Shown here: one piece after another, positions 8,758 through 16,623 of the stretch
How the letters are laid out: each line of letters starts with the position of its first letter
Position numbering within the stretch: the stretch's first letter is position 1
Assembly: GCA_022843325.1 (NCBI GenBank)
Contig: JALHNV010000018.1
Location: 1-48,891 of the forward strand
DNA length: 48,891 nucleotides
From: Pseudolabrys sp.
Lineage (GTDB): Bacteria > Pseudomonadota > Alphaproteobacteria > Rhizobiales > Xanthobacteraceae
Reading direction: 5' to 3'
Position numbers and translations under genes: made by a program
The notes under the pieces: generated by a model
Told to the model about the DNA's origin: nothing
What the model saw: only the letters and a program-made list of their open reading frames with translations
Database searches by the model: none

Positions 8758-9471
8758 CTAGCCGCGCTCATCGATCTGCCGCGACAGAATCGCGGAAAAT
8801 TCATCGGCGAAGCCTTCCATCCGCTGCGCCTGCCGGTTCACCTCACCGGCGAACTTGTTATAGAAAATGGTCGCCGGTATGGCGGCGACAAGGCCGATTG
8901 CGGTCGCAAACAGCGCCTCGGCAATGCCCGGCGCCACCACGGCCAGCGAGGTATTTTTCGACGCCGCGATCGACTGGAAGCTGGTCATGATGCCCCAGAC
9001 GGTTCCAAACAGGCCGACGAAGGGCCCGGCCGACCCCACGGTGGCCAAAACCAGCAGCCGGCGTTCCAGCCGCTCGACCTCGCGGGCGATGGTCACTTCC
9101 ATCACCTTCTCGATCCGCATCTGCAACCCGGCGAAGGAGCGCGGGGTGCCCTCGAAGCTGCGCTTCCATTCACGCATGGCGGCGACGAACAGCGCCGCCA
9201 TCGCATGGTTCGGCTTGGAGGATAGTGAGCGGTAGAGTTCTTCGAGCGACTGCCCCGACCAGAACGTCTGCTCGAAACGGTCCATGGAGCGCTTGGTGCG
9301 GTTGAACAGCACGATCTTGTCGATGGCGATCGCCCAGACCCAGACCGAACACACCAGCAATCCGAGCATGACCGTCTTCACCACCCAGTGGGCGTGCCAG
9401 AACAGCGTGAACAGCGAGAGGTCGGAGGACGTCATCGGGAGCACCGACTGTGCCACATCGGCTGGATTCAT
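8758..9471 (-). CDS. tolQ: Tol-Pal system proton channel protein TolQ
   Basis: ExbB/MotA-family inner-membrane protein that forms the proton channel with TolR. 237 residues from ATG at 9471, chosen because AAGGA stands seven bases upstream; an in-frame ATG at 9531 adds 20 non-family residues. One membrane helix at about 30-52, then a cytoplasmic loop, then two helices around the conserved VGSAGPFVGLFGTVWGIM and ATAIGLVAAIPA segments. It heads the tolQRAB-pal operon; its promoter should lie in 9472-9700. Confidence 0.96.
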   Translation of the reverse strand: MNPADVAQSVLPMTSSDLSLFTLFWHAHWVVKTVMLGLLVCSVWVWAIAIDKIVLFNRTKRSMDRFEQTFWSGQSLEELYRSLSSKPNHAMAALFVAAMREWKRSFEGTPRSFAGLQMRIEKVMEVTIAREVERLERRLLVLATVGSAGPFVGLFGTVWGIMTSFQSIAASKNTSLAVVAPGIAEALFATAIGLVAAIPATIFYNKFAGEVNRQAQRMEGFADEFSAILSRQIDERG

Positions 9472-9645
9472 GAGAGCATCCTTGGGCACGTCCTTGTGTC
9501 GGCAAACTGGCGCCGTTGGCGCAAGCCTCACGAAATCCCGCGAAACTTGACCAAACTAGGGCCTTATCCGGGTCAATAGACCTCTAAACAGCGCTGATTA
9601 TGGTTAAAGATTGGTTATCGGGATGGAGCGGCGCCGAAACGCAAC

Positions 9646-9675
9646 GGCCGCCCGCTTCGGGGAAAGCGGACGGCC
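9646..9675 (-). terminator. Hairpin after the DUF2852 gene
   Basis: Arms 9646-9657 and 9664-9675 pair at 11 of 12 positions around a 6-base loop, 25 bp after the DUF2852 stop. The following T run is interrupted (GTTGCGTTT), so it would be an imperfect terminator that insulates tolQ from the tetR unit. Confidence 0.45.
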
Positions 9676-9700
9676 GGTCGCGACGCTCAAGATTGCAGGC

Positions 9701-10108
9701 TCAGGCTTGCGAAGAAGCCTCCTGCGCCGGGCGGTTGCGGCGTTCGTTCATGAACGCGTCGAACTCGGTCTTGTCCTTGGCGAAGCGCAGACGCTCAAGG
9801 AAGTCCTTGAATTCGCGCTGCTCTTCTTCGAGCCGCTTGATGGCTTCCATGCGGTATTCGTCGAAAGCGTGGTTGCCGCTCGACGGTGGCGAGCCCCAGC
9901 CCGAGCCAGCGCTCATCTTGCCGCGCATCCAACCCATCTTCTGCTGCCAGCGATCGTTCTGGCTGTTGTATCCGCATCCCATGCGTCCGCTCCAGATTGT
10001 GAAGGCGAGGATGGCAAGACCGATCGGCCAGAAGGCGATGAACCCCAGAACGATCAGCGCTATCCAGGCCGGTTTTCCGTACTCATCAAGCTTCGCGGTG
10101 ATTGGCAT
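9701..10108 (-). CDS. DUF2852 family membrane protein
   Basis: Conserved alphaproteobacterial protein of unknown function. 135 residues from ATG at 10108, where GAGG stands six bases upstream; the longer frame to 10171 runs through an operator-like palindrome and is rejected. One membrane segment at about 15-38 (AWIALIVLGFIAFWPIGLAI), a Gly/Trp-rich stretch, and a charged coiled-coil C-terminus (MEAIKRLEEEQREFKDFLER) ending near FDAFMNERRNRP, typical of the family. It follows the TetR gene on the same strand and shares its operator, so it is probably that regulator's target. Confidence 0.8.
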   Translation of the reverse strand: MPITAKLDEYGKPAWIALIVLGFIAFWPIGLAILAFTIWSGRMGCGYNSQNDRWQQKMGWMRGKMSAGSGWGSPPSSGNHAFDEYRMEAIKRLEEEQREFKDFLERLRFAKDKTEFDAFMNERRNRPAQEASSQA

Positions 10109-10124
10109 TGTCAGCCTCGTGTGA

Positions 10125-10143
10125 ATGTAAATAACATTTACAT
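10125..10143. promoter_or_regulatory. TetR-type operator before DUF2852 gene
   Basis: ATGTAAATAACATTTACAT is a perfect 8+3+8 palindrome ending 17 bp before the DUF2852 start, directly upstream of its ribosome site. The same palindrome with a different spacer overlaps the start of the adjacent tetR gene, which argues strongly that it is the TetR binding site. Confidence 0.75.
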
Positions 10144-10228
10144 GGATAAGGGTGAGCGATCCCGATGTCAAGACCCTTCACATGGGACTTCCACCAGCCT
10201 TTGCGAGAGGCCTGCGACAAAGTCGCGG

Positions 10229-10894
10229 TCAGCTCCCGCCCGACGGCGTCCCCGCCGTCAGGCCCAAGCCACGCAGATAGATGAGAACCGAGGCTTCCAG
10301 CAGTTCCTCGGCCGGCATCGGCAGCGCGCGGCGCGCCGCGTCGCCGCGGCCGAAGAGCGAGGCGATGCCGTGCGTCATCGACCAAACATGCAGCGCCACC
10401 ATCAGCGCCGGCGGCCGCCCCTTGGCCGGCATCAGCAGCACCAGCTTTTCCGCCGCCGCCCGCAGCACGGCGAATGCCGACTCACTCGCCTCCCGCAGTT
10501 GCGGGTCGGCATCGAGCGGCACGCCGGCCTCGAACATCGCCGAGTAATAGGCCGGCTGGTTTTTCGCGAAGTCGAGATAGGATTTTCCGAGCCGGTCGAA
10601 GGCCCGCATCAGGTCCGGCCTGCCCTCGTCCCAAGCCTTGGCCAGCACTGCCGCGAACAGCTCAAAACCGCGTCTGGCGACATCCGCCAGCAACGCCTCG
10701 CGGTCACGATAATGACGATAGGGCGCGGCCGGACTGACGCCGGCCCAGCGCGCGGCATCGGCAAAAGTGAAGCCGGCGGGCCCCTTCTCGGCGATCAACG
10801 CCAGCGCCGCACGTACCAGAGCTTCCTTGAGGTTGCCGTGGTGATAGCCGCGCGGCTCGTTGTCGGGCTCTTTGCTGCCCTTGCCCCATTTCAT
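10229..10894 (-). CDS. TetR/AcrR family transcriptional regulator
   Basis: DNA-binding repressor. 221 residues. The N-terminal helix-turn-helix spans about residues 22-66 (TFADAARWAGVSPAAPYRHYRDREALL), followed by a helical ligand domain ending AEELLEASVLIYLRGLG, as in the TetR_C WHG-type families. ATG at 10894 is the only reasonable start; its first two bases lie inside a 19-bp palindrome and no ribosome site is visible, so the message may be leaderless and directly blocked by its own protein. Downstream on the same strand is the DUF2852 gene with a matching operator. The ligand is unknown. Confidence 0.88.
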   Translation of the reverse strand: MKWGKGSKEPDNEPRGYHHGNLKEALVRAALALIAEKGPAGFTFADAARWAGVSPAAPYRHYRDREALLADVARRGFELFAAVLAKAWDEGRPDLMRAFDRLGKSYLDFAKNQPAYYSAMFEAGVPLDADPQLREASESAFAVLRAAAEKLVLLMPAKGRPPALMVALHVWSMTHGIASLFGRGDAARRALPMPAEELLEASVLIYLRGLGLTAGTPSGGS

Positions 10895-10911
10895 GTAAAC
10901 GGCGTTTACAT
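10893..10911. promoter_or_regulatory. TetR-type operator overlapping tetR start
   Basis: ATGTAAACGGCGTTTACAT is a perfect 8+3+8 palindrome matching the one at 10125-10143 except for the compensated base pair flanking the spacer and the spacer itself. It overlaps the tetR start codon and lies in the 136-bp space shared with the divergent gene at 11031. Confidence 0.75.
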
Positions 10912-11030
10912 CAGTCGGGCGCCCGCGTCGATGCCAGGTTTTGACGGTGGCCTCGACCGGCTGCGCGCGTCGGCATCGGGTAGCGCTTTCTGAATAAACA
11001 ATCTAGGATTGTGCTCGAGTGGGGGAGTTC

Positions 11031-11582
11031 ATGGCCATCGCATTCACCGTCAGCAAATGCACGTTGCCTGTCTACAATAACATCTGCTTCCGTCTCACGT
11101 CCGAGCTTGGCATCTTTTATGTCACCGCTCAGCCGGTGTGGCTGCAAGCCGCCAATCCCTACGTCGAACTGGCCAAATATGCCCAGTCGGTGCTTTGCGT
11201 GCGCGATACGCAGGAAGTTGCCGTCGAGCCCAATCCGTTCGACCTGAGCGAATCCGGCGAACTCGTCGTCAACTCGGTGACCTACACCAACGTCGCCATG
11301 CCGCACGGCGTTGTGCCGCCGGGCGGCACCGCGCCGCAGAACATGACCAACGCCCAGTTCCAGGCGCAGGCGATCAACGCCGCCGTGGTCATCAAGTCCT
11401 GGCCGCGACCGCTGCTGGTGCATTGCTCGACCGGCGACCGAGCGTCGGCCGTGTTCGCCTGCTTCATGATTGCCTATTGCGGCTACGATAATGCGGCGGC
11501 GCTCGCCTTCGCCACCGGACAGCTCGCGTTGCAGAACCAGGATTTCAAGAACTACGTGACGGCGTTTCACTACCGGGGCTGA
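11031..11582 (+). CDS. DUF442/BLH-like dual-specificity phosphatase fold protein
   Basis: Probable phosphatase-like protein of 183 residues. HCSTGDRAS at 131-139 looks like a protein tyrosine phosphatase P-loop (Cys132, Arg137) but has four rather than five residues between Cys and Arg, as in DUF442/beta-lactamase-hydrolase-like proteins. The upstream helix (MTNAQFQAQAINAAV) also fits that family; residues 1-60 are poorly conserved by eye. GGGGGAG lies only three bases before the ATG, so GTG at 11019 (four residues longer) is an alternative start. It is divergent from tetR and the only plus-strand gene in the first 15.8 kb. Confidence 0.6.
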   Translation: MAIAFTVSKCTLPVYNNICFRLTSELGIFYVTAQPVWLQAANPYVELAKYAQSVLCVRDTQEVAVEPNPFDLSESGELVVNSVTYTNVAMPHGVVPPGGTAPQNMTNAQFQAQAINAAVVIKSWPRPLLVHCSTGDRASAVFACFMIAYCGYDNAAALAFATGQLALQNQDFKNYVTAFHYRG

Positions 11583-11620
11583 GCACCGCCCGCGCCAGTG
11601 TCCGGCAACGTTAGCGAGCA

Positions 11621-12199
11621 TCATGAGTTTCGCCGCCACGGCCGCATCGCCAGCGGCAGCCGGTCGAACAGCGTCGGCCCGCCAGGCTGGGCGCCTTCAA
11701 TTGTCAGCAGCTTGAGCTTTGTGACCACGCCACCGCTGGCCGAGAAGCCACCGGTCTTGCCGCCCGCGGCCAGCACGCGGTGGCAAGGCATGACGATCGG
11801 GCAAGGGTTTTGCCCGAGTGCAACGCCGACCTCGCGCGCCAGCAGGCGGTCGCCCAGTCGCTCGGCAATCTCCCCATAGGTCACGGTCGCGCCCGGCGGG
11901 ATGGTACGCGCGATGGCGTAGACCTTGCGGTTGAAGTCCGGCGTGGCCGCATCGTCGATGGCGATCTCGGTCAGATCGGTGGGTTGGCCGTCCAGCAAGG
12001 CGACGATCCCCCCGATGGCGCCCTGGACGTCCGGCGGCGGCTCCGACTCCAGCGCCGCCGGAAACCGCTTGAGCACCCGGATTCGCGTCGCGCGCGCGTC
12101 CGTCTCCGGCAACTGGACGCCGGCGACACCGCACTCGCTCCAGACAATCGCGCAGAAGCCGATCGCGGTATCGAACAGTGCGTAGCTGAGATCCGGCAT
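11621..12199 (-). CDS. ogt: Methylated-DNA-protein cysteine methyltransferase
   Basis: Suicide repair protein that moves alkyl groups from O6-alkylguanine to its own cysteine. 192 residues. The helix-turn-helix and active-site block are complete: PPGATVTYGEIAERLG around 101-116, then NPCPIVMPCHRVLAAGG with acceptor Cys139 in the PCHRV motif, then a Gly-rich GGFSASGG. Length and N-terminal domain fit the Ogt form rather than the Ada fusion. It begins 9 bp after ybgC and probably ends this repair transcript. Confidence 0.93.
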   Translation of the reverse strand: MPDLSYALFDTAIGFCAIVWSECGVAGVQLPETDARATRIRVLKRFPAALESEPPPDVQGAIGGIVALLDGQPTDLTEIAIDDAATPDFNRKVYAIARTIPPGATVTYGEIAERLGDRLLAREVGVALGQNPCPIVMPCHRVLAAGGKTGGFSASGGVVTKLKLLTIEGAQPGGPTLFDRLPLAMRPWRRNS

Positions 12200-12208
12200 A
12201 TGCCGATG

Positions 12209-12679
12209 TTACGGCATCTCGCCGCTGGCGCCACCCGCTTCCTGATCGGCTTTCATGGCGACGCGCAGCGGCTTGGGGATCGGTTTGGCACGGCCGCCGG
12301 AGACGAAGGCGACCTGGACGTGGGCCTCGACCAGCAATTCGTCGCCGCGCATGACCTTCTGGTGCAGCATGATGGAGGCGCCCTTCACCGCCTCGGGCGT
12401 GGTGACGATAAGGAGCACATCGTCCATGTGCGCGGGGCGTTTGAAATCGATCTTCATCTGCCGCACCACGAAGGCGAAGCCCGGCGCCTCGGCGGCGGCC
12501 TGTTCGAACAGCGCGCGGTGATCGGCGCCGAGCAGGCGCAGGTAATTGGTGCGGCCGCGTTCCATGAAGCGCAGATAGCTGGCGTGGTAGACGACGCCGG
12601 AAAAATCGGTGTCCTCGTAATAAACGCGCACGGGCTGGTGATGCTTGCCGCCGTCAATGGCACCGTCGAGGAAGGTCAT
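12209..12679 (-). CDS. ybgC: Acyl-CoA thioesterase YbgC, Tol-Pal associated
   Basis: Hot-dog-fold thioesterase usually encoded directly before tolQ. 156 residues. The active-site signature VYYEDTDFSGVVYHASYLRF places the catalytic Asp at residue 25. The rest of the fold is visible (FVVRQMKIDFKRPAHMDD and a beta strand QVAFVS). Here it is separated from tolQ by about 2.7 kb holding ogt, the phosphatase-like gene, tetR and the DUF2852 gene. hicB ends 9 bp upstream. Confidence 0.93.
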   Translation of the reverse strand: MTFLDGAIDGGKHHQPVRVYYEDTDFSGVVYHASYLRFMERGRTNYLRLLGADHRALFEQAAAEAPGFAFVVRQMKIDFKRPAHMDDVLLIVTTPEAVKGASIMLHQKVMRGDELLVEAHVQVAFVSGGRAKPIPKPLRVAMKADQEAGGASGEMP

Positions 12680-12688
12680 GGGTGACGG

Positions 12689-12910
12689 TCAGCCCGCTCT
12701 CGCGAGCGGCGCGGAAGGCTTGGGTATTTCCTCCTTCCACTCCTTGGCGGCCTCGATCCACGAGGAGATGGCCTCCTGCACATTCTTCAAGGCTTCTTCC
12801 GGCGTCTCTCCGTCCGATATGCAGCCGGGCAGATCAGGGACGGTGGCGAGATATCCGCCGCCATCGCTCTCCGCCAGCCGTTCAATATGAACTGCATATT
12901 CGAGTTTCAT
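12689..12910 (-). CDS. hicB: HicB-family antitoxin
   Basis: Antitoxin partner of a HicA mRNA interferase. 73 residues with the partial RNase-H-like fold of the family: GGGYLATVPDLPGCISDG followed by TPEEALKNVQEAISSWIE. It lacks the C-terminal helix-turn-helix or ribbon-helix-helix domain of longer HicB proteins, so autoregulation may be weak or absent. The start overlaps the hicA stop as ATGA. It lies in the ruv-ybgC transcript. Confidence 0.85.
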   Translation of the reverse strand: MKLEYAVHIERLAESDGGGYLATVPDLPGCISDGETPEEALKNVQEAISSWIEAAKEWKEEIPKPSAPLARAG

Positions 12911-13149
12911 GACACATCTCCGTGGGCCTCAATATAGCGCACGAGCTTTTGAATGTAGACCGCCTTGATAGGCCGCCGGGCAGGGATCGTTAAAATCTCC
13001 CGGGCCGAGGGGTGTTTCAGATGGCAATGCGATGTTCCTTTGCCCGGACGGAACATGAGCCCGAATTCAGTACAAACATTTTCAACGTCGCGTATGCGCC
13101 AGTCGCCCGCAGGATTGCGCCGCATGCGCTCCAGCAGATCCGACGCCAT
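12907..13149 (-). CDS. hicA: HicA-family mRNA interferase toxin
   Basis: Small dsRBD-like toxin that cleaves mRNA or tmRNA. 80 residues. The recognised core is RPGKGTSHCHLKHP with the candidate catalytic His41, followed by LTIPARRPIKAVYIQKLVRYIE. The stretch before the core is longer and less typical than in short HicA proteins. The start forms TGATG with the ruvB stop (13151-13147), implying coupling to ruvB translation, and the gene overlaps hicB by four bases in the usual toxin-first order. Confidence 0.82.
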   Translation of the reverse strand: MASDLLERMRRNPAGDWRIRDVENVCTEFGLMFRPGKGTSHCHLKHPSAREILTIPARRPIKAVYIQKLVRYIEAHGDVS

Positions 13150-14189
13150 CAGTCCCCCTCTTCCCCGAACAACCCGAACTGTCCTGGGTCGCGCGTGGGC
13201 TCGGCGAGGCCGAGATGCTTGAACGCTGCGCCGGTCAGCAGCCGCCCGCGCGGCGTGCGCTGGAGCAGGCCCTTCTGGATCAGATAGGGCTCGATGATGT
13301 CCTCGATGGCGTCGCGCGGCTCCGACAGGCCGGCCGCGATGGTTTCAACGCCCACGGGACCGCCGCCATAGTTCTCGGCGATCATGCGCAGATAACGCCG
13401 GTCCATGGCGTCGAGACCTGCTTCGTCGACTTCCAGCGCCTGCAAAGCCCTGTCGGCAATCTTGCGGTCGACCGCCTTGTCGCCGTCGACATGGGCGAAG
13501 TCGCGCACGCGCCGCAGCAGACGTCCGGCGATGCGCGGCGTGCCGCGGGCGCGCCTGGCGATCTCGTTGGCGCCGTCCGGCGTCATGCCGATGCCGAGCA
13601 CGCGCGCGCCACGCGACACGATCAGTTCGAGCTCGGCCTCGGTATAGAAATTCAGCCGCACCGGAATGCCGAATCGGTCGCGCAGCGGATTGGTCAGCAG
13701 GCCGGCGCGGGTCGTCGCGCCGACGAGCGTGAACGGCGCCAGGTCGATCTTCACCGAGCGCGCCGCCGGCCCTTCTCCGATGATGAGATCGAGCTGGAAG
13801 TCTTCCATCGCCGGATAAAGGATCTCTTCCACCTGCGGGCTGAGCCGATGAATCTCGTCGATGAACAACACGTCGCGCGGCTCGAGATTGGTCAGCAGCG
13901 CCGCGAGATCGCCCGCTTTCGCAATCACCGGGCCGGAGGTGGCGCGGAAATTGACGCCGAGTTCACGCGACACGATCTGCGCCAGCGTGGTCTTCCCGAG
14001 ACCCGGCGGGCCGACAAACAAGACATGGTCCAGCGCTTCCTGCCGCGCCTTGGCCGCCTCGATGAACACGCTGAGATTGGCGCGTGCTTTCTCTTGGCCG
14101 ATGAATTCGCTTAGCCGTTGCGGCCGCAGCGAGGCGTCGACGTCGTCGTCGCGCTTTTCGCCGGCAACGATGCGCGGCTTGCTGCTCAC
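13149..14189 (-). CDS. ruvB: Holliday junction branch-migration helicase RuvB
   Basis: AAA+ motor that drives branch migration with RuvA. 346 residues from GTG at 14189, which overlaps the deaminase stop as GTGA; the longer in-frame sequence is non-family. Walker [10 protein letters not shown] at about 60-68, Walker B DEIHRL at 111-116, sensor [17 protein letters not shown], and a C-terminal winged helix ending [17 protein letters not shown]. All expected motifs are present. It is the third gene of the ruv operon because a deaminase is inserted after ruvA. Confidence 0.97.
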   Translation of the reverse strand: MSSKPRIVAGEKRDDDVDASLRPQRLSEFIGQEKARANLSVFIEAAKARQEALDHVLFVGPPGLGKTTLAQIVSRELGVNFRATSGPVIAKAGDLAALLTNLEPRDVLFIDEIHRLSPQVEEILYPAMEDFQLDLIIGEGPAARSVKIDLAPFTLVGATTRAGLLTNPLRDRFGIPVRLNFYTEAELELIVSRGARVLGIGMTPDGANEIARRARGTPRIAGRLLRRVRDFAHVDGDKAVDRKIADRALQALEVDEAGLDAMDRRYLRMIAENYGGGPVGVETIAAGLSEPRDAIEDIIEPYLIQKGLLQRTPRGRLLTGAAFKHLGLAEPTRDPGQFGLFGEEGD

Positions 14190-14611
14190 GTCATGCCCCG
14201 GCGGTATTTGTTCGGCAGCAAATCGCCAATATGGGTCACGGTCGCGCCCTTGCTGCCGTTCGGCACGATGACACGCGCCTTGGCGTCGTAGTCGTGGATC
14301 AATTCGCGGCAGGCGCCGCACGGCGAGACCACGGCGACGTCGCCTTTCTCGCCGGGTTTGGGATGGCGCACGGCGACAATCGTGTCGATGCCCTTATCGC
14401 CGTCCTCGGTCAGCGCCCGGCCGATCGCCACCGCCTCCGCGCAGACCGCGCCGCGTCCGACATAGGCGTCGAGATTGACACCGGTCACCAACTTGCCGCC
14501 GCGCGTGCGCATGGCCGCGCCGACCTCCTGCCAGTCGTTGCGGTAACGGCTCTTGATCGCGGCGGTCGCCGCGTCGATCAATTCCTGGTCCTTGCCGGTC
14601 AACTTGCTCAC
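14186..14611 (-). CDS. Cytidine/blasticidin-S deaminase family protein
   Basis: Zinc-dependent deaminase-fold enzyme of 141 residues. Zinc and catalytic motifs are intact: CAEA with Cys57 and Glu59, and PCGAC with Cys98 and Cys101. The C-terminal DLLPNKYRR and overall length resemble the blasticidin-S/short cytidine deaminase branch more than housekeeping Cdd, so cytidine as substrate is a guess. The GTG start (14611) overlaps the ruvA stop and its own stop overlaps the ruvB GTG, both as GTGA. This places a nucleoside or drug deaminase tightly inside the ruv operon. Confidence 0.85.
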   Translation of the reverse strand: MSKLTGKDQELIDAATAAIKSRYRNDWQEVGAAMRTRGGKLVTGVNLDAYVGRGAVCAEAVAIGRALTEDGDKGIDTIVAVRHPKPGEKGDVAVVSPCGACRELIHDYDAKARVIVPNGSKGATVTHIGDLLPNKYRRGMT

Positions 14612-15225
14612 TTCGCCAGTTCCTTCAGCCCCTGCCGGATCAACGTCTGCACATCGGCGGCGTCGCCCACCGTGCGCGCGGCGGCGGCAATGGCGGCGGC
14701 GGCCTGCGGCTGTGCGTAGCCGAGATTGACCAGCGCCGATACCGCATCCATGACCGGCCGCGGCGCCCGCTTTTCGTCCAGCGCACCTGCCAGATGCATG
14801 GCGCCGGCGTCGATATCGGCGAAAGCCGGCACCTTGTCCTTCAACTCGGTAACAATGCGTTCCGCCACCTTGGCGCCGACACCGGGCGAGCGCGAGACCG
14901 CCGCCTTGTCGCGCATGGCAATAGCGGTGCCCAGTTCTGCTACCGTCAGCGTGCTCAGAACCGCCAGCGCCACCTTGGCGCCGACGCCCTGCACCGTCTG
15001 CAGCAGGCGGAACCATTCGCGCTCGCTGTCGGCGGCAAATCCGAACAGCTTGATCTGGTCCTCGCGGACGTAAGTTTCAATCGACAGCATCGCCGGCTCG
15101 CCCGGTTGCGGCAGCGCGGTCAGCGTGCGCGCCGAGCAGTGCACCTGATAGCCGACGCCGCCGACATCGAGGATGACGAAGTCCGTGCCGAAACTGTCGA
15201 CGAGGCCCTTGAGCTTGCCGATCAT
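14608..15225 (-). CDS. ruvA: Holliday junction DNA-binding protein RuvA
   Basis: Tetrameric protein that holds Holliday junctions and loads RuvB. 205 residues. OB-fold domain [20 protein letters not shown], helix-hairpin-helix block around [18 protein letters not shown] and [19 protein letters not shown], and a C-terminal domain ([14 protein letters not shown]) that contacts RuvB. ATG at 15225 overlaps the ruvC stop as ATGA; a longer frame to 15273 is rejected. It overlaps the downstream deaminase. Confidence 0.96.
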   Translation of the reverse strand: MIGKLKGLVDSFGTDFVILDVGGVGYQVHCSARTLTALPQPGEPAMLSIETYVREDQIKLFGFAADSEREWFRLLQTVQGVGAKVALAVLSTLTVAELGTAIAMRDKAAVSRSPGVGAKVAERIVTELKDKVPAFADIDAGAMHLAGALDEKRAPRPVMDAVSALVNLGYAQPQAAAAIAAAARTVGDAADVQTLIRQGLKELAK

Positions 15226-15731
15226 CGCGCCGCCACCTTCATCAGAATGCTGCTGCGGTGATGCGCATGACACACCGCGATCGCCAGCGCGTCGGCGGCG
15301 TCCTCCGATTGCGGATCGGCCTTCGGCAGCAGCACGCCGATCATCATGCGGATCTGCGCCTTCTCGCCATGGCCGGAACCGACGATCGTCTTCTTCACAA
15401 GATTGGGCGCGTATTCGGCCACGGAAAGGCCGGATCGCGCCGGCACCAGCATGGCGATGCCGCGCGCCTGGCCGAGCTTCAACGTCGAGGCGCCATTGCC
15501 GTTGACGAAGGTGTTCTCCACCGCCGCCTCCTGCGGCTGATAGCGCTCAATCACCGCGATCAACCCGTCGTGGATCGCCACCAGCCGCGGCCCGAGGCTG
15601 TCGCGCTCGCGGGTTTCGACCGAACCGCACGCGACGTAGATCAGCCGGTTGCCGTCGGCCTCGATCAGACCCCAGCCGGTGCGGCGGAGCCCCGGGTCGA
15701 TGCCGAGAATGCGAATCGGTGGCCGTTGCAT
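15222..15731 (-). CDS. ruvC: Crossover junction endodeoxyribonuclease RuvC
   Basis: Holliday junction resolvase. 169 residues. The acidic catalytic set is present: Asp in [14 protein letters not shown], Glu in AAVENTFVN, and Asp in [16 protein letters not shown]. The nucleic-acid-binding segment [13 protein letters not shown] is also present. It is the first gene of the operon and overlaps ruvA by four bases. The 5' region holds a long inverted repeat. Confidence 0.96.
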   Translation of the reverse strand: MQRPPIRILGIDPGLRRTGWGLIEADGNRLIYVACGSVETRERDSLGPRLVAIHDGLIAVIERYQPQEAAVENTFVNGNGASTLKLGQARGIAMLVPARSGLSVAEYAPNLVKKTIVGSGHGEKAQIRMMIGVLLPKADPQSEDAADALAIAVCHAHHRSSILMKVAAR

Positions 15732-15746
15732 GGTCTTGTTGATAGC

Positions 15747-15788
15747 CCCCCTGCGGACGTGGGGCCAGAACTGCCAGAACGCAGGGGG
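15747..15788. repeat. Inverted repeat before ruvC
   Basis: CCCCCTGCG (15747-15755) and CGCAGGGGG (15780-15788) are perfect 9-bp arms 24 bp apart in the space between ruvC and the divergent permease gene. It could form a 5'-leader hairpin of ruvC or be an operator. Two GAAC half-sites lie inside with 5-bp spacing, which does not match the alphaproteobacterial LexA spacing of 7. Confidence 0.45.
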
Positions 15789-15809
15789 ACGGCTGGGGCG
15801 AAGGCTGCT

Positions 15810-16613
15810 ATGCAGACCGGCCGCCGGACCCCTGCCATGCCTGAAGCATCCTTTTCTGCGCTATTTACCGCCGCCTTCGCCGACCCGCGGCTACCTTGGG
15901 CCATCGCCATTGCTGCGGTGTCCGGTCTGGTGCGCGGTTTCACCGGCTTCGGCTCGGCGCTGATCTACATGCCGCTGATTTCCGTGGTCTACGATCCGCG
16001 GCTGGCGGCGCCGACTCTGCTGATGATCGATTTTGTCTGCAGCCTGCCGTTCGCCATCAAGGCCATGCCGCATTGCAACTGGCGCGAGGTGACGCCGGTG
16101 TCTATTGCCGGCGCGCTGGCGCTGCCGGTCGGCGTGCTGGCGCTGGTGCTGGTCGACCCGCTGATCCTGCGCTGGGTCATCTCCGTGCTGGTCCTGGCCG
16201 CTTTGGTGACGCTGATCGTCGGCTGGCGATACAAGGGCCGACCGACGTTGGCCGCCTCGCTCGGTGTCGGCGCCATGGCCGGGCTCGGCGGCGGCGCGGT
16301 GCAGATCGGCGCCCCGCCGCTGCTGATCTTCTGGCTCGGCGGCGACAACAACGCCGCCACCGTGCGCGCCAACATCATGGTGTATTTCATCGTGCAGGGC
16401 GTGTTGTCCTCCGTCCTCTATATCTACACCGGCCTGTTTACGGCGGAGACGGTGGTGCTGTCGCTGCTGATGGGCATCCCGTTCGCGGTCGCGCTGGCCG
16501 CCGGCGCGTTCTGGTTTCACGGCAGCAGCGATCTGCTGTACCGCCGCGTTTCCTATGTGATCATCGCCCTCGCGGCGCTGGTCAGCCTGCCGCTGTTCGA
16601 CGCTTTAAGGTGA
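15810..16613 (+). CDS. TauE/SafE family permease
   Basis: Multi-pass inner-membrane protein of the sulfite/organosulfonate exporter superfamily. 267 residues with about eight hydrophobic segments and the duplicated family signature: [17 protein letters not shown] near the N-terminus and [19 protein letters not shown] in the middle. ATG at 15810 has GAAGG five bases upstream; ATG at 15837 is the alternative and gives the more usual N-terminus. The substrate cannot be read from sequence. It is divergent from ruvC and followed 10 bp later by an EamA transporter. Confidence 0.87.
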   Translation: MQTGRRTPAMPEASFSALFTAAFADPRLPWAIAIAAVSGLVRGFTGFGSALIYMPLISVVYDPRLAAPTLLMIDFVCSLPFAIKAMPHCNWREVTPVSIAGALALPVGVLALVLVDPLILRWVISVLVLAALVTLIVGWRYKGRPTLAASLGVGAMAGLGGGAVQIGAPPLLIFWLGGDNNAATVRANIMVYFIVQGVLSSVLYIYTGLFTAETVVLSLLMGIPFAVALAAGAFWFHGSSDLLYRRVSYVIIALAALVSLPLFDALR

Positions 16614-16623
16614 CTGGAATTCA

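Noticed and set aside
15768-15780. Possible LexA box before ruvC (GAAC repeats)
   Set aside because: The two GAAC half-sites are 5 bp apart, whereas the alphaproteobacterial SOS box needs 7, so SOS control is not supported.
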